Positions 6,920 to 15,886 of a DNA stretch of 64,000 bases are shown here, piece by piece (position 1 is the first letter of the stretch; every line of letters begins with the position of its first letter). The stretch covers positions 6,097,501 through 6,161,500 of the forward strand of contig NZ_CP043627.1 of the NCBI RefSeq assembly GCF_016804325.1, given 5' to 3'. The notes under the pieces were generated by a model that was given only the letters and a program-made list of their open reading frames with translations, ran no database searches and was not told where the DNA came from. The position numbers were made by a program, and so were the translations under genes. The DNA comes from Methylobacterium aquaticum. GTDB lineage: Bacteria; Pseudomonadota; Alphaproteobacteria; Rhizobiales; Beijerinckiaceae.

Positions 6920-8683
6920 TCACGCGCGGTGCAGGTGCCTCAGGAACAGAGGCACGACCGGCACGCGGCCGGCGTAGGGCCCTGAACGCGACAACCCGCC
7001 GAGCGGCCTGAGCTGCTCGGCGGGTTGCGGGTCTCGATGCGGTGCTGCCACGTCGTGAACAGGCCCAGGATAGGCGCCGGCCCCGCATCCTTCAAGGACA
7101 CCCGCCTCTTCTTCGTCACGCGCAATATACCGTGACACTTCGCGGGAGGCTGCTTCGACGGCCTCGACAGGTTCCGATGCGGGCTCGATCCCAGGCTCGG
7201 CGCGGGGACGCTTGGGCTTAGGCACGGAGGCGGCCGCAGCCACCGCCCGGGCCTCGGACATGGCCTTGTCGAGATAGGCCTTCTTCACCCCAAGCCTCTC
7301 CATCACCGCCGCCCTGTTGAGGCCCTGCGCCATCAGGGAGAGGGCCTGCTGGCCGATGGCGAGGCGCGCGTCCTGCATCGCGTCGCGCGGCTTCACCCCG
7401 CGGGCCCGGCGGCTCTTCTCCTGACGTTCGGCGGCCCGATCCCTCTTCATCGCGGCCGGGATCATCATGCGGAGGTCGAAGCGGCGGGCTTCGGTGACGG
7501 TGACGCCGAGCTCGGCACCGAGCTTCTTCGGCCCGACCGGATAGCGCCCGCGCTTGCCCAGAGGCACGTCCGAGCGGTCCTGCGCCTCGGCCCGGCGGAT
7601 GACGCTCCCCGCCTGCGTCAGAGCCGTGGCGACCGACAGGTTGAGGTGGGGGGCCCACTCGGCGATCCGCTCGCGCAGGGCCTTCGGGTCCATCGTCCAG
7701 GCCCAGACCGTGGAGAGGGCGAGGAGCCACTGGTTCCGCTCGCCCTTCGAGACGCCGTGCGGGTACCGTCCCCGGCAGAGGGCTTCCACGTCGCGCTGGA
7801 GCGTTCGGTAGTAGGTCTGGCCGGTCAAGACGGGCGATTGTCCGGAGTGGATCCTGGTGGCAGCAGCGGCCTTCCTGACGGCCTTGGCGGCGGCCTTCTC
7901 AGCCTTATACGTCGCGACCTGCTCGGGGGTGTAGGGGAAGGCGGCGCGGCACAGGTCCCGGAACGAGTGGCGGACGATCTCGCCCACTGTCGACGGCCAG
8001 ATCATCCGGACGGGGTTGCCGCTGTTCATCGTCCCTACGAGCCGCAGGTTGGCGGAGGCGGGCATCACGGCCTTGTCCCTGCCCATGTCGATGAAGAGGT
8101 CGCCGAGGGTCGTCTGCAGGGCGTTCCAAGCCTGGCGGGCCTTGGCGGGCACGGCCTCCGTGAGCCAGACCACGTGATACCCTGCACCGGACCTGACGAT
8201 GTAGCTGGGCTGCGGGATGCCGAGCCGAGGTCCCGCCTGCGCCAGCCGGTCGAGGATCTCCCAGACGACGCCCGTCTCGGAGGCGTCCTTCCAGGCGGCC
8301 TTGTTGTAGGTGTCGAGGTCGAGCCACACGGCACCGAAGGCGGCGACGTTCGCGACCCGCTTGCAGGGCCCCGTCCGGTAATCGTCGTAGCCTCGCTGGG
8401 GGCGGGGCGTAAAGGCGTTGAGGGTGATGAAGGACGGGTTGTGCCGGTAGATGGCCTCGCGGGTCTCAGAGGCCGTGGCGCCCACGTTGAACCATCGCCA
8501 CTCCTCGTTGCCGTGCGCGTCGAGGTGGGGGCGACGGCCGCCGAGGACGACGATGCCCTTCCTGCCCTCAGGGAGGATCAGGGAGGCATGCAGGGCGGGT
8601 GAGACGAGGGAGGTAGGGAGGAGCCTGTCCACCTCGTTGAGGCAGGCAGGACGGCCGCCCAGCGGCATAAGGGTGGTGTCCAC
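6920..8683 (-). CDS. AEP-type primase/replication protein
   Basis: The 587-residue product shows archaeo-eukaryotic-primase-like motifs in order: a strand with two aspartates (GAVWLDLDTY), then SGAGYHVVWL with the motif-II histidine, then ANLRLVGTMN for motif III. This resembles RepB/primase-polymerase proteins of plasmids and phages, which prime or start replication. The C-terminal half is basic, with a helix-turn-helix-like stretch (NRAAVMERLGVKKAYLDK). I prefer the GTG at 8683 because CAGGA lies six bases upstream; the frame is open to 8722. The last 60 residues span a strong hairpin and one copy of a repeated 25-nt element, so the true coding end may be earlier. It lies upstream of the SMC cassette, suggesting an island of plasmid or phage origin. 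Confidence 0.66.
   Translation of the reverse strand: MDTTLMPLGGRPACLNEVDRLLPTSLVSPALHASLILPEGRKGIVVLGGRRPHLDAHGNEEWRWFNVGATASETREAIYRHNPSFITLNAFTPRPQRGYDDYRTGPCKRVANVAAFGAVWLDLDTYNKAAWKDASETGVVWEILDRLAQAGPRLGIPQPSYIVRSGAGYHVVWLTEAVPAKARQAWNALQTTLGDLFIDMGRDKAVMPASANLRLVGTMNSGNPVRMIWPSTVGEIVRHSFRDLCRAAFPYTPEQVATYKAEKAAAKAVRKAAAATRIHSGQSPVLTGQTYYRTLQRDVEALCRGRYPHGVSKGERNQWLLALSTVWAWTMDPKALRERIAEWAPHLNLSVATALTQAGSVIRRAEAQDRSDVPLGKRGRYPVGPKKLGAELGVTVTEARRFDLRMMIPAAMKRDRAAERQEKSRRARGVKPRDAMQDARLAIGQQALSLMAQGLNRAAVMERLGVKKAYLDKAMSEARAVAAAASVPKPKRPRAEPGIEPASEPVEAVEAASREVSRYIARDEEEAGVLEGCGAGAYPGPVHDVAAPHRDPQPAEQLRPLGGLSRSGPYAGRVPVVPLFLRHLHRA
6993..7026 (-). terminator. 12-bp perfect hairpin at 3' end of the primase-like gene
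   Basis: AACCCGCCGAGC and GCTCGGCGGGTT form a perfect 12-bp stem around a 10-base loop. There is no long U tract, so it would be a weak intrinsic terminator or an RNA-processing structure. It lies inside the last part of the annotated primase-like frame, about 110 bases before the start of the wHTH gene, where a transcript end or attenuator would be expected. Confidence 0.45.
7125..7149 (-). repeat. 25-nt element, copy A
   Basis: This 25-base element matches the one at 8864-8888 at 23 positions (core GTGACAC[AT]TCGCGGGAGG on the plus strand). Read leftward it ends in a TATATT-like hexamer, so it could be an operator or promoter element serving the wHTH/ATPase/nuclease genes. It lies in the distal part of the primase-like reading frame. 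Confidence 0.55.
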
Positions 8684-8863
8684 GACGGTTCCTGTCTGAG
8701 GCCATCGACACCGGGGCAGCACGTCCGGGGGCGAGGCGAATACTCGGCAGGCAGATGGTCCCGCGAACGACGGGTGGGCACAAGGGGGGAGACAGGGCGG
8801 AACCGTGGCTTCCTAGGGGATGGTTCCAGGCGATCCCCGGGGACCCGTCTAAAGACCATACCT

Positions 8864-8888
8864 ATATCCCGTGACACATCGCGGGAGG
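8864..8888 (-). repeat. 25-nt element, copy B, upstream of the primase-like gene
   Basis: This is the second copy of the element at 7125. Here TCCCG and CGGGA form 5-bp inverted arms around ten bases. It lies about 180 bases upstream of the primase-like start, next to a TATAGGTATGGT sequence that could serve as a leftward -10 region. Two copies in the same orientation before two groups of island genes suggest a shared repressor or replication-protein binding site. Confidence 0.55.
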
Positions 8889-9397
8889 GAGCCACAACCT
8901 CATAACAAGATCTTACCGGGGCGAATCGGTCGCCGTGCCACTTTGGGATTCCCTTCGTGACGGCGATGAGAGCGACATGCCTTGGGGGCCCTGCCCATAT
9001 CGGCGCGCCCTCCTGAGACTTTGCCCACCTCCCTCAGTAGGGCCCACCGCGTCAGATGCCCTCGCCGTTGAGCCAACCTCACCGTCCAGCGTCGTCTGCT
9101 GCCCCTCGGCCACCCGCGCCGGCCCACGTGATGCCGCATGCGGCCCAGCGATCTGCCGATGGGGTCCCGCGTCGCAATAGAAATTGGCGTATCCAGATCA
9201 AGTTGGATCGAGCGCATCGCTCAGGCTCTCACACCCCTGCGGCCCCGAGGCGGTATCTTTTGGTAAGTGACATCAACAATAACCGTCAATATTCAATCAA
9301 AAATGTTTAAATTACTATCGATATTTGCATTGGTTCTACCGATGTAGCCCGGTGATTTTGTGACCATTAAGAGTCGGGAAAATATTTTATGTGAAGC
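8889..9397. other. Gene-poor boundary region, AT-rich on its right
   Basis: About 500 bases without a supported gene. A leftward open frame covers 8900-9217, but its arginine-rich product looks like an out-of-frame translation. From about 9250 the DNA becomes markedly AT-rich (CAATATTCAATCAAAAATG and similar), unlike the surroundings, which suggests foreign DNA or the promoter of the next gene. Confidence 0.4.
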
Positions 9398-9859
9398 ATG
9401 TGCACAACGAAACTTGCGACATCCAATCTAATGTCTGATTACATCGAAATAGCCGCAGCCGTCTATGCAGCGCTCTCTGACGATGAAATTGCCGAGCTCT
9501 CTGAGGGAATACGAATAGCTCGATTGGCCTATGAAGACGATGGCATGAATGAAGATCTGCAGGGCGATGACTGGTCTTGTATCATGATGCAGCATTCAAT
9601 GTCAGCTCGAGGGATAGGACGTCGCAGTAAGCGTGCCACCAAATCCGATATTATAATGACATGTGTAGACTTGGCTCTCCTGATGCCGACAGCAGGACAC
9701 GACTGGCGGCGGATCCTTGGTGTATTTCAAAGTCACAGTGCTCGCGTTGAATATCTCTTTACGTCCGCTGCGCAGAGCATGATCCCGGCGCAACCTAAGG
9801 TGCTCCGTCAAGTGCGTAAGCTTGTGGCGACTGGAGGCTTGCAAGGTGGCTTTTCGTGA
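9398..9859 (+). CDS. Hypothetical protein, atypical base composition
   Basis: A 153-residue open frame, or 142 residues from the ATG at 9431 (MSDYIEIAAAVYAAL). No family is recognised. It is acidic at the N-terminus with a helical region (ALSDDEIAELSEGIRIARLAY), and the C-terminal half is amphipathic and more basic. Codon use and GC content are well below the neighbourhood average, suggesting recent transfer. No convincing ribosome-binding site precedes either start. It stands alone between gene-poor stretches on the right flank of the primase/SMC island. Confidence 0.45.
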   Translation: MCTTKLATSNLMSDYIEIAAAVYAALSDDEIAELSEGIRIARLAYEDDGMNEDLQGDDWSCIMMQHSMSARGIGRRSKRATKSDIIMTCVDLALLMPTAGHDWRRILGVFQSHSARVEYLFTSAAQSMIPAQPKVLRQVRKLVATGGLQGGFS

Positions 9860-10513
9860 ATAGTTGAGTCGCGCAATATAAGCCCCTCCTATGTCGCGCA
9901 GAAAATAATGGATAGGGTTATAGTGCGCATCGGCGGACTAAGATTAGATATGATGAGTGTTGGCATATTTTAGGGGGGCGGTTCCGTCATGTTAATGCAC
10001 AGCCGCATCGATTACCCATCTAATTGGGAGGGGCGGGCGCATTCGAGTTCTCGAATTTGTGGTAGTCCTTGGGGACCATCGTTGGCTCCCGCAGTTGCTC
10101 AGGGCCTCGGCTCAGAGATGTCCGGCCTGTGGAGCGCGGCCGGTACACATGCTGAAACGACCCGATCGTGATGCATGCCACGAAGCGGCAGGTGGTGACC
10201 GTCCTGGCGCATGATCGCCTCGCAGCCGGCGACTTCTATCGGGGAGGCTTGCACAATCCATGCTGCCGACCTCGTGCGAACCTTCCAGCTGCTACCATCG
10301 AAGGACTACATGAGGTCGGCAGTTCGCATGCTGCTTGTTCAGCTGTGCGCCATAAGCGGACTTCCAGCGTACAGCAGTACTTGAGCTGCTTGCCACTTGT
10401 GAGCGGACATTGCAATCGTCGGCGCACATTTTCGAAATTGAATGCTGAGGACAGCGTCGCCGTTGTCCCGATTGAATCCTTACTGGGCTTAAAGTCGGGT
10501 GGCAGTCGGCCGA
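9860..10513. other. Gene-poor region with degenerate repeat fragment
   Basis: Two open frames (9989-10171 and 10168-10533) have no recognisable products. A segment around 10335-10353 (TTGTTCAGCTGTGCGCCAT) recurs with one change at 33284-33302, followed in both places by loosely similar sequence. This suggests a decayed, dispersed repeat. No RNA gene or clear promoter was seen. Confidence 0.4.
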
Positions 10514-11461
10514 TCACGGTACCGCGGCAGTGATACGGCCGAGGAAGTCCCGAGTCAGTCGCGCGACATCGTCCGTAGCCTCGTCCAATGCGAAGTGCCC
10601 GGCATCAAGGAGATGAAGTTCCGCGTTCGGCATATCACGCAGATAGGCCTCTGCTCCTGGCACGATGAAGGAGGGGTCGTAGCGCCCCCAGAGGATGAGG
10701 GCCGGCCGCGGATGCTTGCGCATCCAGGCTTGCCAGGCCGGATAGGATGCGACGTTCGTGCGATAGTCGTAGAGGAGTGCCGCCTGGATCTCCCGCTCGC
10801 CCGGGCGACCCAGGATGGCGTGCTCGTCCCTCCATAAGTCCGGGTTGTAGCGCTCGGGATTGGGGCTCGTCCCGAGGTGGCGCTGCTTGGCACCCTCGAG
10901 CGAGGTAAAGGCGTCGACCTGCTCGGGATGGGACGTGGGATCGGCCCAGTACCGGGCGATGCCCCGCCACTTGGCACCGAGGCCCTCCGTGTAGGCGTTG
11001 GCATTCTGGATGATCAGCGCGCTCACCCGCTCGGGGCGGGCCATCGCCATGCGGAAGCCGACCGGACCCCCATAATCCTGCATGACGAGCGTGTATCGTT
11101 CGAGACCGAGGTGAGCGACCAATTCCGCCATCGTCGCCGCCAAGTTGTCGAACGTGTAGGCGTATTGCGCGGGCGATGGTGCGTCGCTCTGACCGAATCC
11201 CGGGTAGTCGGGGGCGATCAGGTGGTAGCGGTCAGCGAGCAGTGGCAGCAGCGAGTCCCATTGCCGCGACGACGACGGGTAGCCGTGCAGTAGCAGGATA
11301 GTGGGCGCGTCCCGTGGACCGGCCTCGCGGTAGAAGATGCCGACGCCGTCGACCGCGACGCGATGGTACGTCGTCGTGGCCGCAATCGAGGGAAGCGGCT
11401 TAGAAGAGCTCTGACCAAGCATCAGGGCAGTGGCGGCTGCAAGGATTGTCCCTGTCGTCAT
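10514..11461 (-). CDS. Exported alpha/beta hydrolase, haloalkane dehalogenase/epoxide hydrolase-like
   Basis: The 315-residue protein has a hydrophobic N-terminus that may be a signal peptide. It is followed by the alpha/beta-hydrolase oxyanion motif LLLHGYPSSSRQW, then DYPGFGQSD. The nucleophile elbow reads VMQDYGGPVGF, with aspartate where serine hydrolases have serine, which is the pattern of haloalkane dehalogenases and epoxide hydrolases. The acid and base candidates follow in LILWGRYDPSF and LDAGHFALDE. Substrate cannot be read from sequence. A truncated relative lies just downstream on the same strand, so the pair may come from an old duplication. Confidence 0.82.
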   Translation of the reverse strand: MTTGTILAAATALMLGQSSSKPLPSIAATTTYHRVAVDGVGIFYREAGPRDAPTILLLHGYPSSSRQWDSLLPLLADRYHLIAPDYPGFGQSDAPSPAQYAYTFDNLAATMAELVAHLGLERYTLVMQDYGGPVGFRMAMARPERVSALIIQNANAYTEGLGAKWRGIARYWADPTSHPEQVDAFTSLEGAKQRHLGTSPNPERYNPDLWRDEHAILGRPGEREIQAALLYDYRTNVASYPAWQAWMRKHPRPALILWGRYDPSFIVPGAEAYLRDMPNAELHLLDAGHFALDEATDDVARLTRDFLGRITAAVP

Positions 11462-11680
11462 GGTTCGCCTCCTTGAAGGGTCTCACGGTCCGGTTGGTGA
11501 AGAACGACGGGGACGTAGGCTGGCACGCCGAGACCCCCGCCCCACGTTCACTGCGAGCCCCCAGCGAGGTACCGGGTCGCGCCTAGCACTCAACGGAAAG
11601 CTTCCTTTCGGGGACGATTGCCTTGCCCGAACCGGCGGAAAGTCAGGATGGAGCTAGCCACGCCGTCCTGACAATCCTCT

Positions 11681-12229
11681 TCAGGCATGCAGGAAGTCCG
11701 CGATGGCCTCCGCGATGACAGCGGCATGGGTCTCCAGGGCGAAGTGCCCCGTGTCAAGGAACCGGATCTGGGCATCCGGGATATCGCGCCGGAACGCCTC
11801 CGCGCCGGCCGGCAGGAAGAACGGGTCGTTCCGGCCCCAGATCACCAGCAACCTCGGCCGGTGCGTGCGGAAATAGGTCTGGAAAGCGGGGTAGAGCGCC
11901 ACGTTGCTGGCATAGTCGCCGAACAGGTCGAGCTGGATCTCGTCGACCTCCGGCCGCTGGATGTACCAGGCGTCGAGGGCGCTCCCATCCGGCGAGACCA
12001 GCGACGTGTCGGGCACGCCGTGCTCGTACTGCCAGCGGATCGAGGCAGGGGTCAGCAATTCGCGCAGGGCCTGCCGGTTGGCCTCGCTCCGGTCGCGCCA
12101 GTAACGCTGGATCGGGTTCCACCCCTCGCTCAAGCCTTCCTCGTAGGCGTTGCCGTTCTGCGAGATGAGGGCGGTCACCCGCTCCGGGTGCGCCATGGCC
12201 ACGCGGAAGCCGGTGGGCGCGCCGTAGTC
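11681..12229 (-). pseudogene. Truncated alpha/beta hydrolase (dehalogenase-like)
   Basis: The C-terminal 180 residues match the same family as the upstream hydrolase (DYGAPTGFRVAMAHPERV, VIWGRNDPFFLPAG, LDTGHFALETH). Similarity begins abruptly at the nucleophile aspartate near 12229. The oxyanion loop and first strands are missing, and the open frame continues upstream to 12439 only as arginine-rich nonsense. The catalytic acid and histidine are present, but the fold is incomplete, so it is almost certainly inactive. The break may mark a deletion in the 12230-12490 spacer. Confidence 0.7.
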
Positions 12230-12494
12230 GACTTCGCGACGCCGCGCATTCGCGCATCCCTGGGTACCATCGTCGCGTACGCGTAGGAGCCGGTCCGCCG
12301 TTCGACTCGGGACGATCGTTTCCCGGGCGGCCGGACAGCCGGTCACATCATCTGCATGACGACGTCGCACCCTCGAACAGACCTGTCCGAAAGCGCGAGG
12401 GTACGAGACAGCGGCCGTACGAACGCGAGAACGGCTCATCGCGCTCTCCTCGCTCTCACGGTGAGCCGTGCATCGGTTCCGAGCGGGCCGACGC

Positions 12495-13265
12495 TCAGGC
12501 CTGGGCGGCCATGCGCCTCGCCACGTCGGCGGCGCTGATGCCCTCGAGCGCCAAGCCGTAGCCGGTGCCTTCCTCGACGAGCCGGCGCAGGCGCTGCGTC
12601 AGCGCGATCCGGGTGTAGCGTCCGGTGAGCGGCGGCAGCGCGGCGATGCCGTCGGCGATCTCGTGCGCCCGCGCCAGCAGCCGGTCCCGCGGGACGATCT
12701 CGTTGACGACGCCCCAATCCTGGGCAGTCCGCGCATCGAGGATCTGCCGCGTCAGCAGGAAGTACCGCCCGCGGATCGAGCCGATCACCTCCGGCCACAG
12801 GATATGCATCCCGTCGCCCGGCACGATGCCGAACTCGAAGTGCGGCTTATCCTGGAACACCGTCTCGGGCGTCGCCAGGATGATGTCGGTCAGGAGCGCG
12901 TACTCGCTGTGCAGCAGCACCGGGCCGTTGAGCGCGGCGATCATCGGCACCTCGATGTCGAGGATGTTGCCGAGCACCTTGCGGCCCTCGCGAAAAATCT
13001 TGTCGTAGCCCTGGGGCGTGAAGAAGTCGAAGCCCTCGGGGCTGATCGCGTCCATGAACGCGTCGCCCGATCCGGTCAGGATCACGGCGCGGGTGTCGCG
13101 GTCCTCGCCGATGGCGTGGAACAGGTCGACGAATTGCTCGTGGGTGTGGCCGTCGAAGACGAGCTTGCCGCCCTCGCTGTGCAGCACGACCTCCAGAACG
13201 CCGTTCGGCTTGCGGGTCAGGCGGGCATTGGGGAAGGCGTCGCGGTAGCTGTCGAAGCGGGCCAT
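12495..13265 (-). CDS. Enoyl-CoA hydratase/isomerase family protein
   Basis: A crotonase-fold protein of 256 residues, close to the family norm. It shows the early strand NGVLEVVLHSEG, VDLFHAIGEDRDTRAVILTGSGDAF, and oxyanion-hole strands around MIAALNGPVLLHSEYALLTD. The usual G-A-G-x-G segment is changed to SGDAFMDAISPEGFDFF, and the catalytic glutamates are not obvious, so the exact reaction (hydratase, isomerase or hydrolase) is open. The gene lies 100 bases downstream of a LysR gene on the same strand. Confidence 0.82.
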   Translation of the reverse strand: MARFDSYRDAFPNARLTRKPNGVLEVVLHSEGGKLVFDGHTHEQFVDLFHAIGEDRDTRAVILTGSGDAFMDAISPEGFDFFTPQGYDKIFREGRKVLGNILDIEVPMIAALNGPVLLHSEYALLTDIILATPETVFQDKPHFEFGIVPGDGMHILWPEVIGSIRGRYFLLTRQILDARTAQDWGVVNEIVPRDRLLARAHEIADGIAALPPLTGRYTRIALTQRLRRLVEEGTGYGLALEGISAADVARRMAAQA

Positions 13266-13365
13266 GGAGGCTGTCCTCGTTGTCGTGCCGGCCCTGGTCC
13301 GGTCGGCGTAAGGACGAGTTAAGGGCTTACACCCGGAGACGGATGACGGCGCGTAGCGATAAGGC

Positions 13366-14268
13366 TTATGCCGGCGCGGAATGGGCGGCCGCGTCCGCCA
13401 TCACCGCCTCGACGAAGCCGGCGAAGAGCCGGGCCTTGGTGCTCGCCATGCGCCCGGTGGGGAACACCGCCCACAGGTCGATGGCGGGCAGGCTCCAGGG
13501 CAGGAGCAGCCGCCGTACCGCGCCGCTCGCGAGCTCGGGGGCGAACATCCAGTCGGACGCGATGGTGAGGCCGATGTCAGCGAGGACCGCCGCGCGCAGG
13601 CCCTCGGCCGCGCTGACCCGCACGCGCCCGCGCACCGCCACCGAGATCTCGGTGCCCTCCCGGGTGAAGGCCCAGATCTCGGGCTGCTGGCTGTAGATCA
13701 CCGCCTCGTGCTCGGCGAGATCCGCGGGCGCGTGCGGCTCGCCCGCCCGGGCAAGGTAGCCGGGGGTGGCGAGCACCGAGCGCGCGCCGGTCGCGAGCCG
13801 GCGCGCCACGGCAGCGGAATCCGGCAGTGCCCCCATGCGCAGGGACAGGTCGACCCCCTCGCTCACGAGGTCGATCACCCGGTCGTCGAGGATCACCTCG
13901 ATGTCGAGGTCGGGATGCTGGTCGAGGAAGCGCGGCAGCATCGGGACCACGTGGAGCCGAGCGAAGGTGGTCGCCGCGGACACCCGCAGACGGCCCGCGA
14001 GCCCGGCTCCCGCGCCGCGGGCGGCGAGTTCAGCCTCGTCGGCCTCAGTGATGGCCGCCCGCGCCCGCTCGTAGAAGCGCAGGCCTGCTTCCGTCGGGCT
14101 CAGGCCGTGGGTCGAGCGGAGGAGCAGGCTGACCTGAAGCCGGTTCTCCAGCTGCGCGATCGTCTTCGAGACGGCGGGCTGGCCGACGTTGAGGAGCCGC
14201 GCGGCCCCTGAGAACGAGCCGGCCTCGACCACCCGCACGAAGGTCGCCATCGCCTGGTAGCGGTCCAA
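13366..14268 (-). CDS. LysR-family transcriptional regulator
   Basis: A typical 300-residue LysR protein. The N-terminal winged helix (FVRVVEAGSFSGAARLLNVG, then QPAVSKTIAQLE) is followed by a linker helix and the periplasmic-binding-like effector domain (PMLPRFLDQHPDLDIEVIL, SEGVDLSLRMG). It is divergent from the glutathione S-transferase gene at 14425, and the 156-base spacer holds a near-perfect dyad at 14293-14317. By family custom it probably regulates itself and the GST/peroxiredoxin/SDR genes. The inducer is unknown. Confidence 0.92.
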   Translation of the reverse strand: MDRYQAMATFVRVVEAGSFSGAARLLNVGQPAVSKTIAQLENRLQVSLLLRSTHGLSPTEAGLRFYERARAAITEADEAELAARGAGAGLAGRLRVSAATTFARLHVVPMLPRFLDQHPDLDIEVILDDRVIDLVSEGVDLSLRMGALPDSAAVARRLATGARSVLATPGYLARAGEPHAPADLAEHEAVIYSQQPEIWAFTREGTEISVAVRGRVRVSAAEGLRAAVLADIGLTIASDWMFAPELASGAVRRLLLPWSLPAIDLWAVFPTGRMASTKARLFAGFVEAVMADAAAHSAPA

Positions 14269-14292
14269 GTCGCTTCCCCCGTCAATCGTTGC

Positions 14293-14317
14293 TCCCGGGA
14301 GGTCATTCCTCCTGGGA
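14293..14317. promoter_or_regulatory. Dyad in LysR/GST intergenic region
   Basis: TCCCGGGAGG and CCTCCTGGGA form 10-bp arms with one G-T mismatch around a TCATT centre. The position, 25 bases upstream of the LysR start and about 110 bases upstream of the GST start, fits a LysR operator. Binding is inferred from position and symmetry only. Confidence 0.45.
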
Positions 14318-14424
14318 ATGAGCGTTATCGCCTCCGGCCGGCTGCCCCGTCCATCGCCCGAGGAGCATCACGGTGACCGTTCCCACCGCGAGAGCCGCGG
14401 TGGCCCGTCCGGAGCCCGGTTGCC

Positions 14425-15060
14425 ATGTTCGAGGTCTACGCCTTCGCCACGCCCAACAGCATCAAGGTGCCGATCGCGCTGGAGGAACTCGGTCTCCCCT
14501 ACCACCTGCACGGCGTGAACGTGCGCCGCGGCGAGCAGAAGGCGCCGGACTTCATCGCGTTGAACGCCAACGCGAAGGTGCCGGTCCTGGTCGATCCCGC
14601 TGCGGCCGGAGGCCGGTTGGTCCTGACCGAATCCGCCGCGATCCTGGTCTACCTCGCCGAGACGAGCGGCCAGCTGCTTCCGGCCGCCGGCGAGGGCCGG
14701 GCGCGGGTGTTCGAGCAGCTGTTCTTCCACGCCTCCGGGCTCGGACCGGCCTTCGGCCAGGCCGGCTTCTTCCAGCGCCAGGCTTCCGAGCCGCAGCCCC
14801 TCGCCATCGCGCGCTTCTCGGCCGAGGCGAGACGGACGCTGGCCGTGCTCGACGGCGTGCTGGCCGAGCGCTGCTTCGTCGCCGGCGACGCGTTCACGGT
14901 GGCCGACATTGCGCATTTCGGCTGGCTGTGGCGGCGCGACTTCGCGGGCGTCGGCCTCGACGACATGCCCTACGTCGCCCGCTGGTACGAGGCCGTGTCG
15001 GCGCGTCCCGCCGTGCAGCGCGCGGTCGAGCGGGTGAACGCCCTCGTCCCGCAGGCCTGA
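14425..15060 (+). CDS. Glutathione S-transferase family protein
   Basis: The 211-residue GST has an N-terminal thioredoxin-like domain (FEVYAFATPNSIKVPIALEE), the cis-proline and glutathione-binding region NAKVPVLVD, and TESAAILVYLAE. The helical C-terminal domain ends with AERCFVAGDAFTVADIAHFG, the usual N-capping box. Length and motif order match bacterial Nu/beta-like GSTs. It heads a rightward run of GST, peroxiredoxin-like protein and SDR, consistent with a LysR-controlled detoxification operon. The electrophile substrate is unknown. Confidence 0.9.
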   Translation: MFEVYAFATPNSIKVPIALEELGLPYHLHGVNVRRGEQKAPDFIALNANAKVPVLVDPAAAGGRLVLTESAAILVYLAETSGQLLPAAGEGRARVFEQLFFHASGLGPAFGQAGFFQRQASEPQPLAIARFSAEARRTLAVLDGVLAERCFVAGDAFTVADIAHFGWLWRRDFAGVGLDDMPYVARWYEAVSARPAVQRAVERVNALVPQA

Positions 15061-15153
15061 CCGGGATCCGTCCTCTCTCCGCAGGCCTCCGCAGCTGCCC
15101 TGAGCCCGACGCGGATGGCTGGTGCCCCCAACCCTTCGTTCAGGAGCCGATCC

Positions 15154-15828
15154 ATGACTCTCCAAGCCAAGCTCGATGCCTTCAAGGCCGATTTCCAGGC
15201 CGGCAAGCCGCCCTACAACGTCCCGCCCTCCGTGATCGAGACGATGCGAAGGGCCACTGCCGAGCTGATCGCTTCGGGAGTCGCTGCCCGCGCCCTGAAG
15301 GCCGGCGACCGGGCGCCGGCCTTCACCCTCGACGATCCCGACGGGCGGCCCGTCGCCTCCGCCGACCTGCTGGCCCGCGGGCCGCTGGTGGTCAGCTTCT
15401 ACCGAGGGGTGTGGTGCCCCTACTGCAACATGGAGCTCCAAGCGCTCCAGGAGGCCCTGCCGGAGTTCCGGAGGCTCGGGGCGCGCCTCGTGGCGATCTC
15501 GCCGCAGAGCGCGGCCAACAGCCGAAAATCGGTCCGCCAGAACGCGCTCGCCTTTCCGATCCTGTCGGACCCGCACAATGCGGTGGCCGCCGCCTTCGGC
15601 CTGCGCTTCGCGCTGCCCAGTTACTTGGTCGAGCTCTACAAGAGCCTGAAGAACGACCTGCCGGCGTTCAACGGCGACGAAAGCTGGAGCCTGCCGATGC
15701 CCGGACGCTTCGTGATCGGGCAGGACGGGACGATCCTCTACGCCGAGGTGAACCCGGACTACACCCGCCGGCCCGAGCCCGGGGACATGCTGCCGGTGCT
15801 CCGCAGGGCCCTCGCCGTTGCCGCCTGA
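15154..15828 (+). CDS. Peroxiredoxin-like (AhpC/TSA) protein
   Basis: 224 residues from the ATG at 15154, which follows a CAGGAG ribosome-binding site. The thioredoxin fold is seen in FTLDDPDGRPVASADLLARG and VVSFYRGVWCPYCNMELQAL. The CPYC pair sits where AhpC/TSA proteins have the peroxidatic cysteine; later RLVAISPQSAANS and GQDGTILYAEVNPDYTRRP match the family. The long helical N-terminal extension of about 50 residues is typical of the peroxiredoxin-like family found near GST genes. It probably reduces peroxides or acts as a thiol oxidoreductase in the cytoplasm. Confidence 0.88.
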   Translation: MTLQAKLDAFKADFQAGKPPYNVPPSVIETMRRATAELIASGVAARALKAGDRAPAFTLDDPDGRPVASADLLARGPLVVSFYRGVWCPYCNMELQALQEALPEFRRLGARLVAISPQSAANSRKSVRQNALAFPILSDPHNAVAAAFGLRFALPSYLVELYKSLKNDLPAFNGDESWSLPMPGRFVIGQDGTILYAEVNPDYTRRPEPGDMLPVLRRALAVAA

Positions 15829-15886
15829 CCCCTCGCGCCCGGGCCGCAAGGGGCGGCCGGGCGCTCCCGCAAGAAGGAAACCTGAG

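Noticed and set aside
8900..9217. Leftward ORF upstream of the primase-like gene
   Set aside because: The product is arginine-rich with no domain and no ribosome-binding site; it looks like a chance frame in GC-rich DNA.
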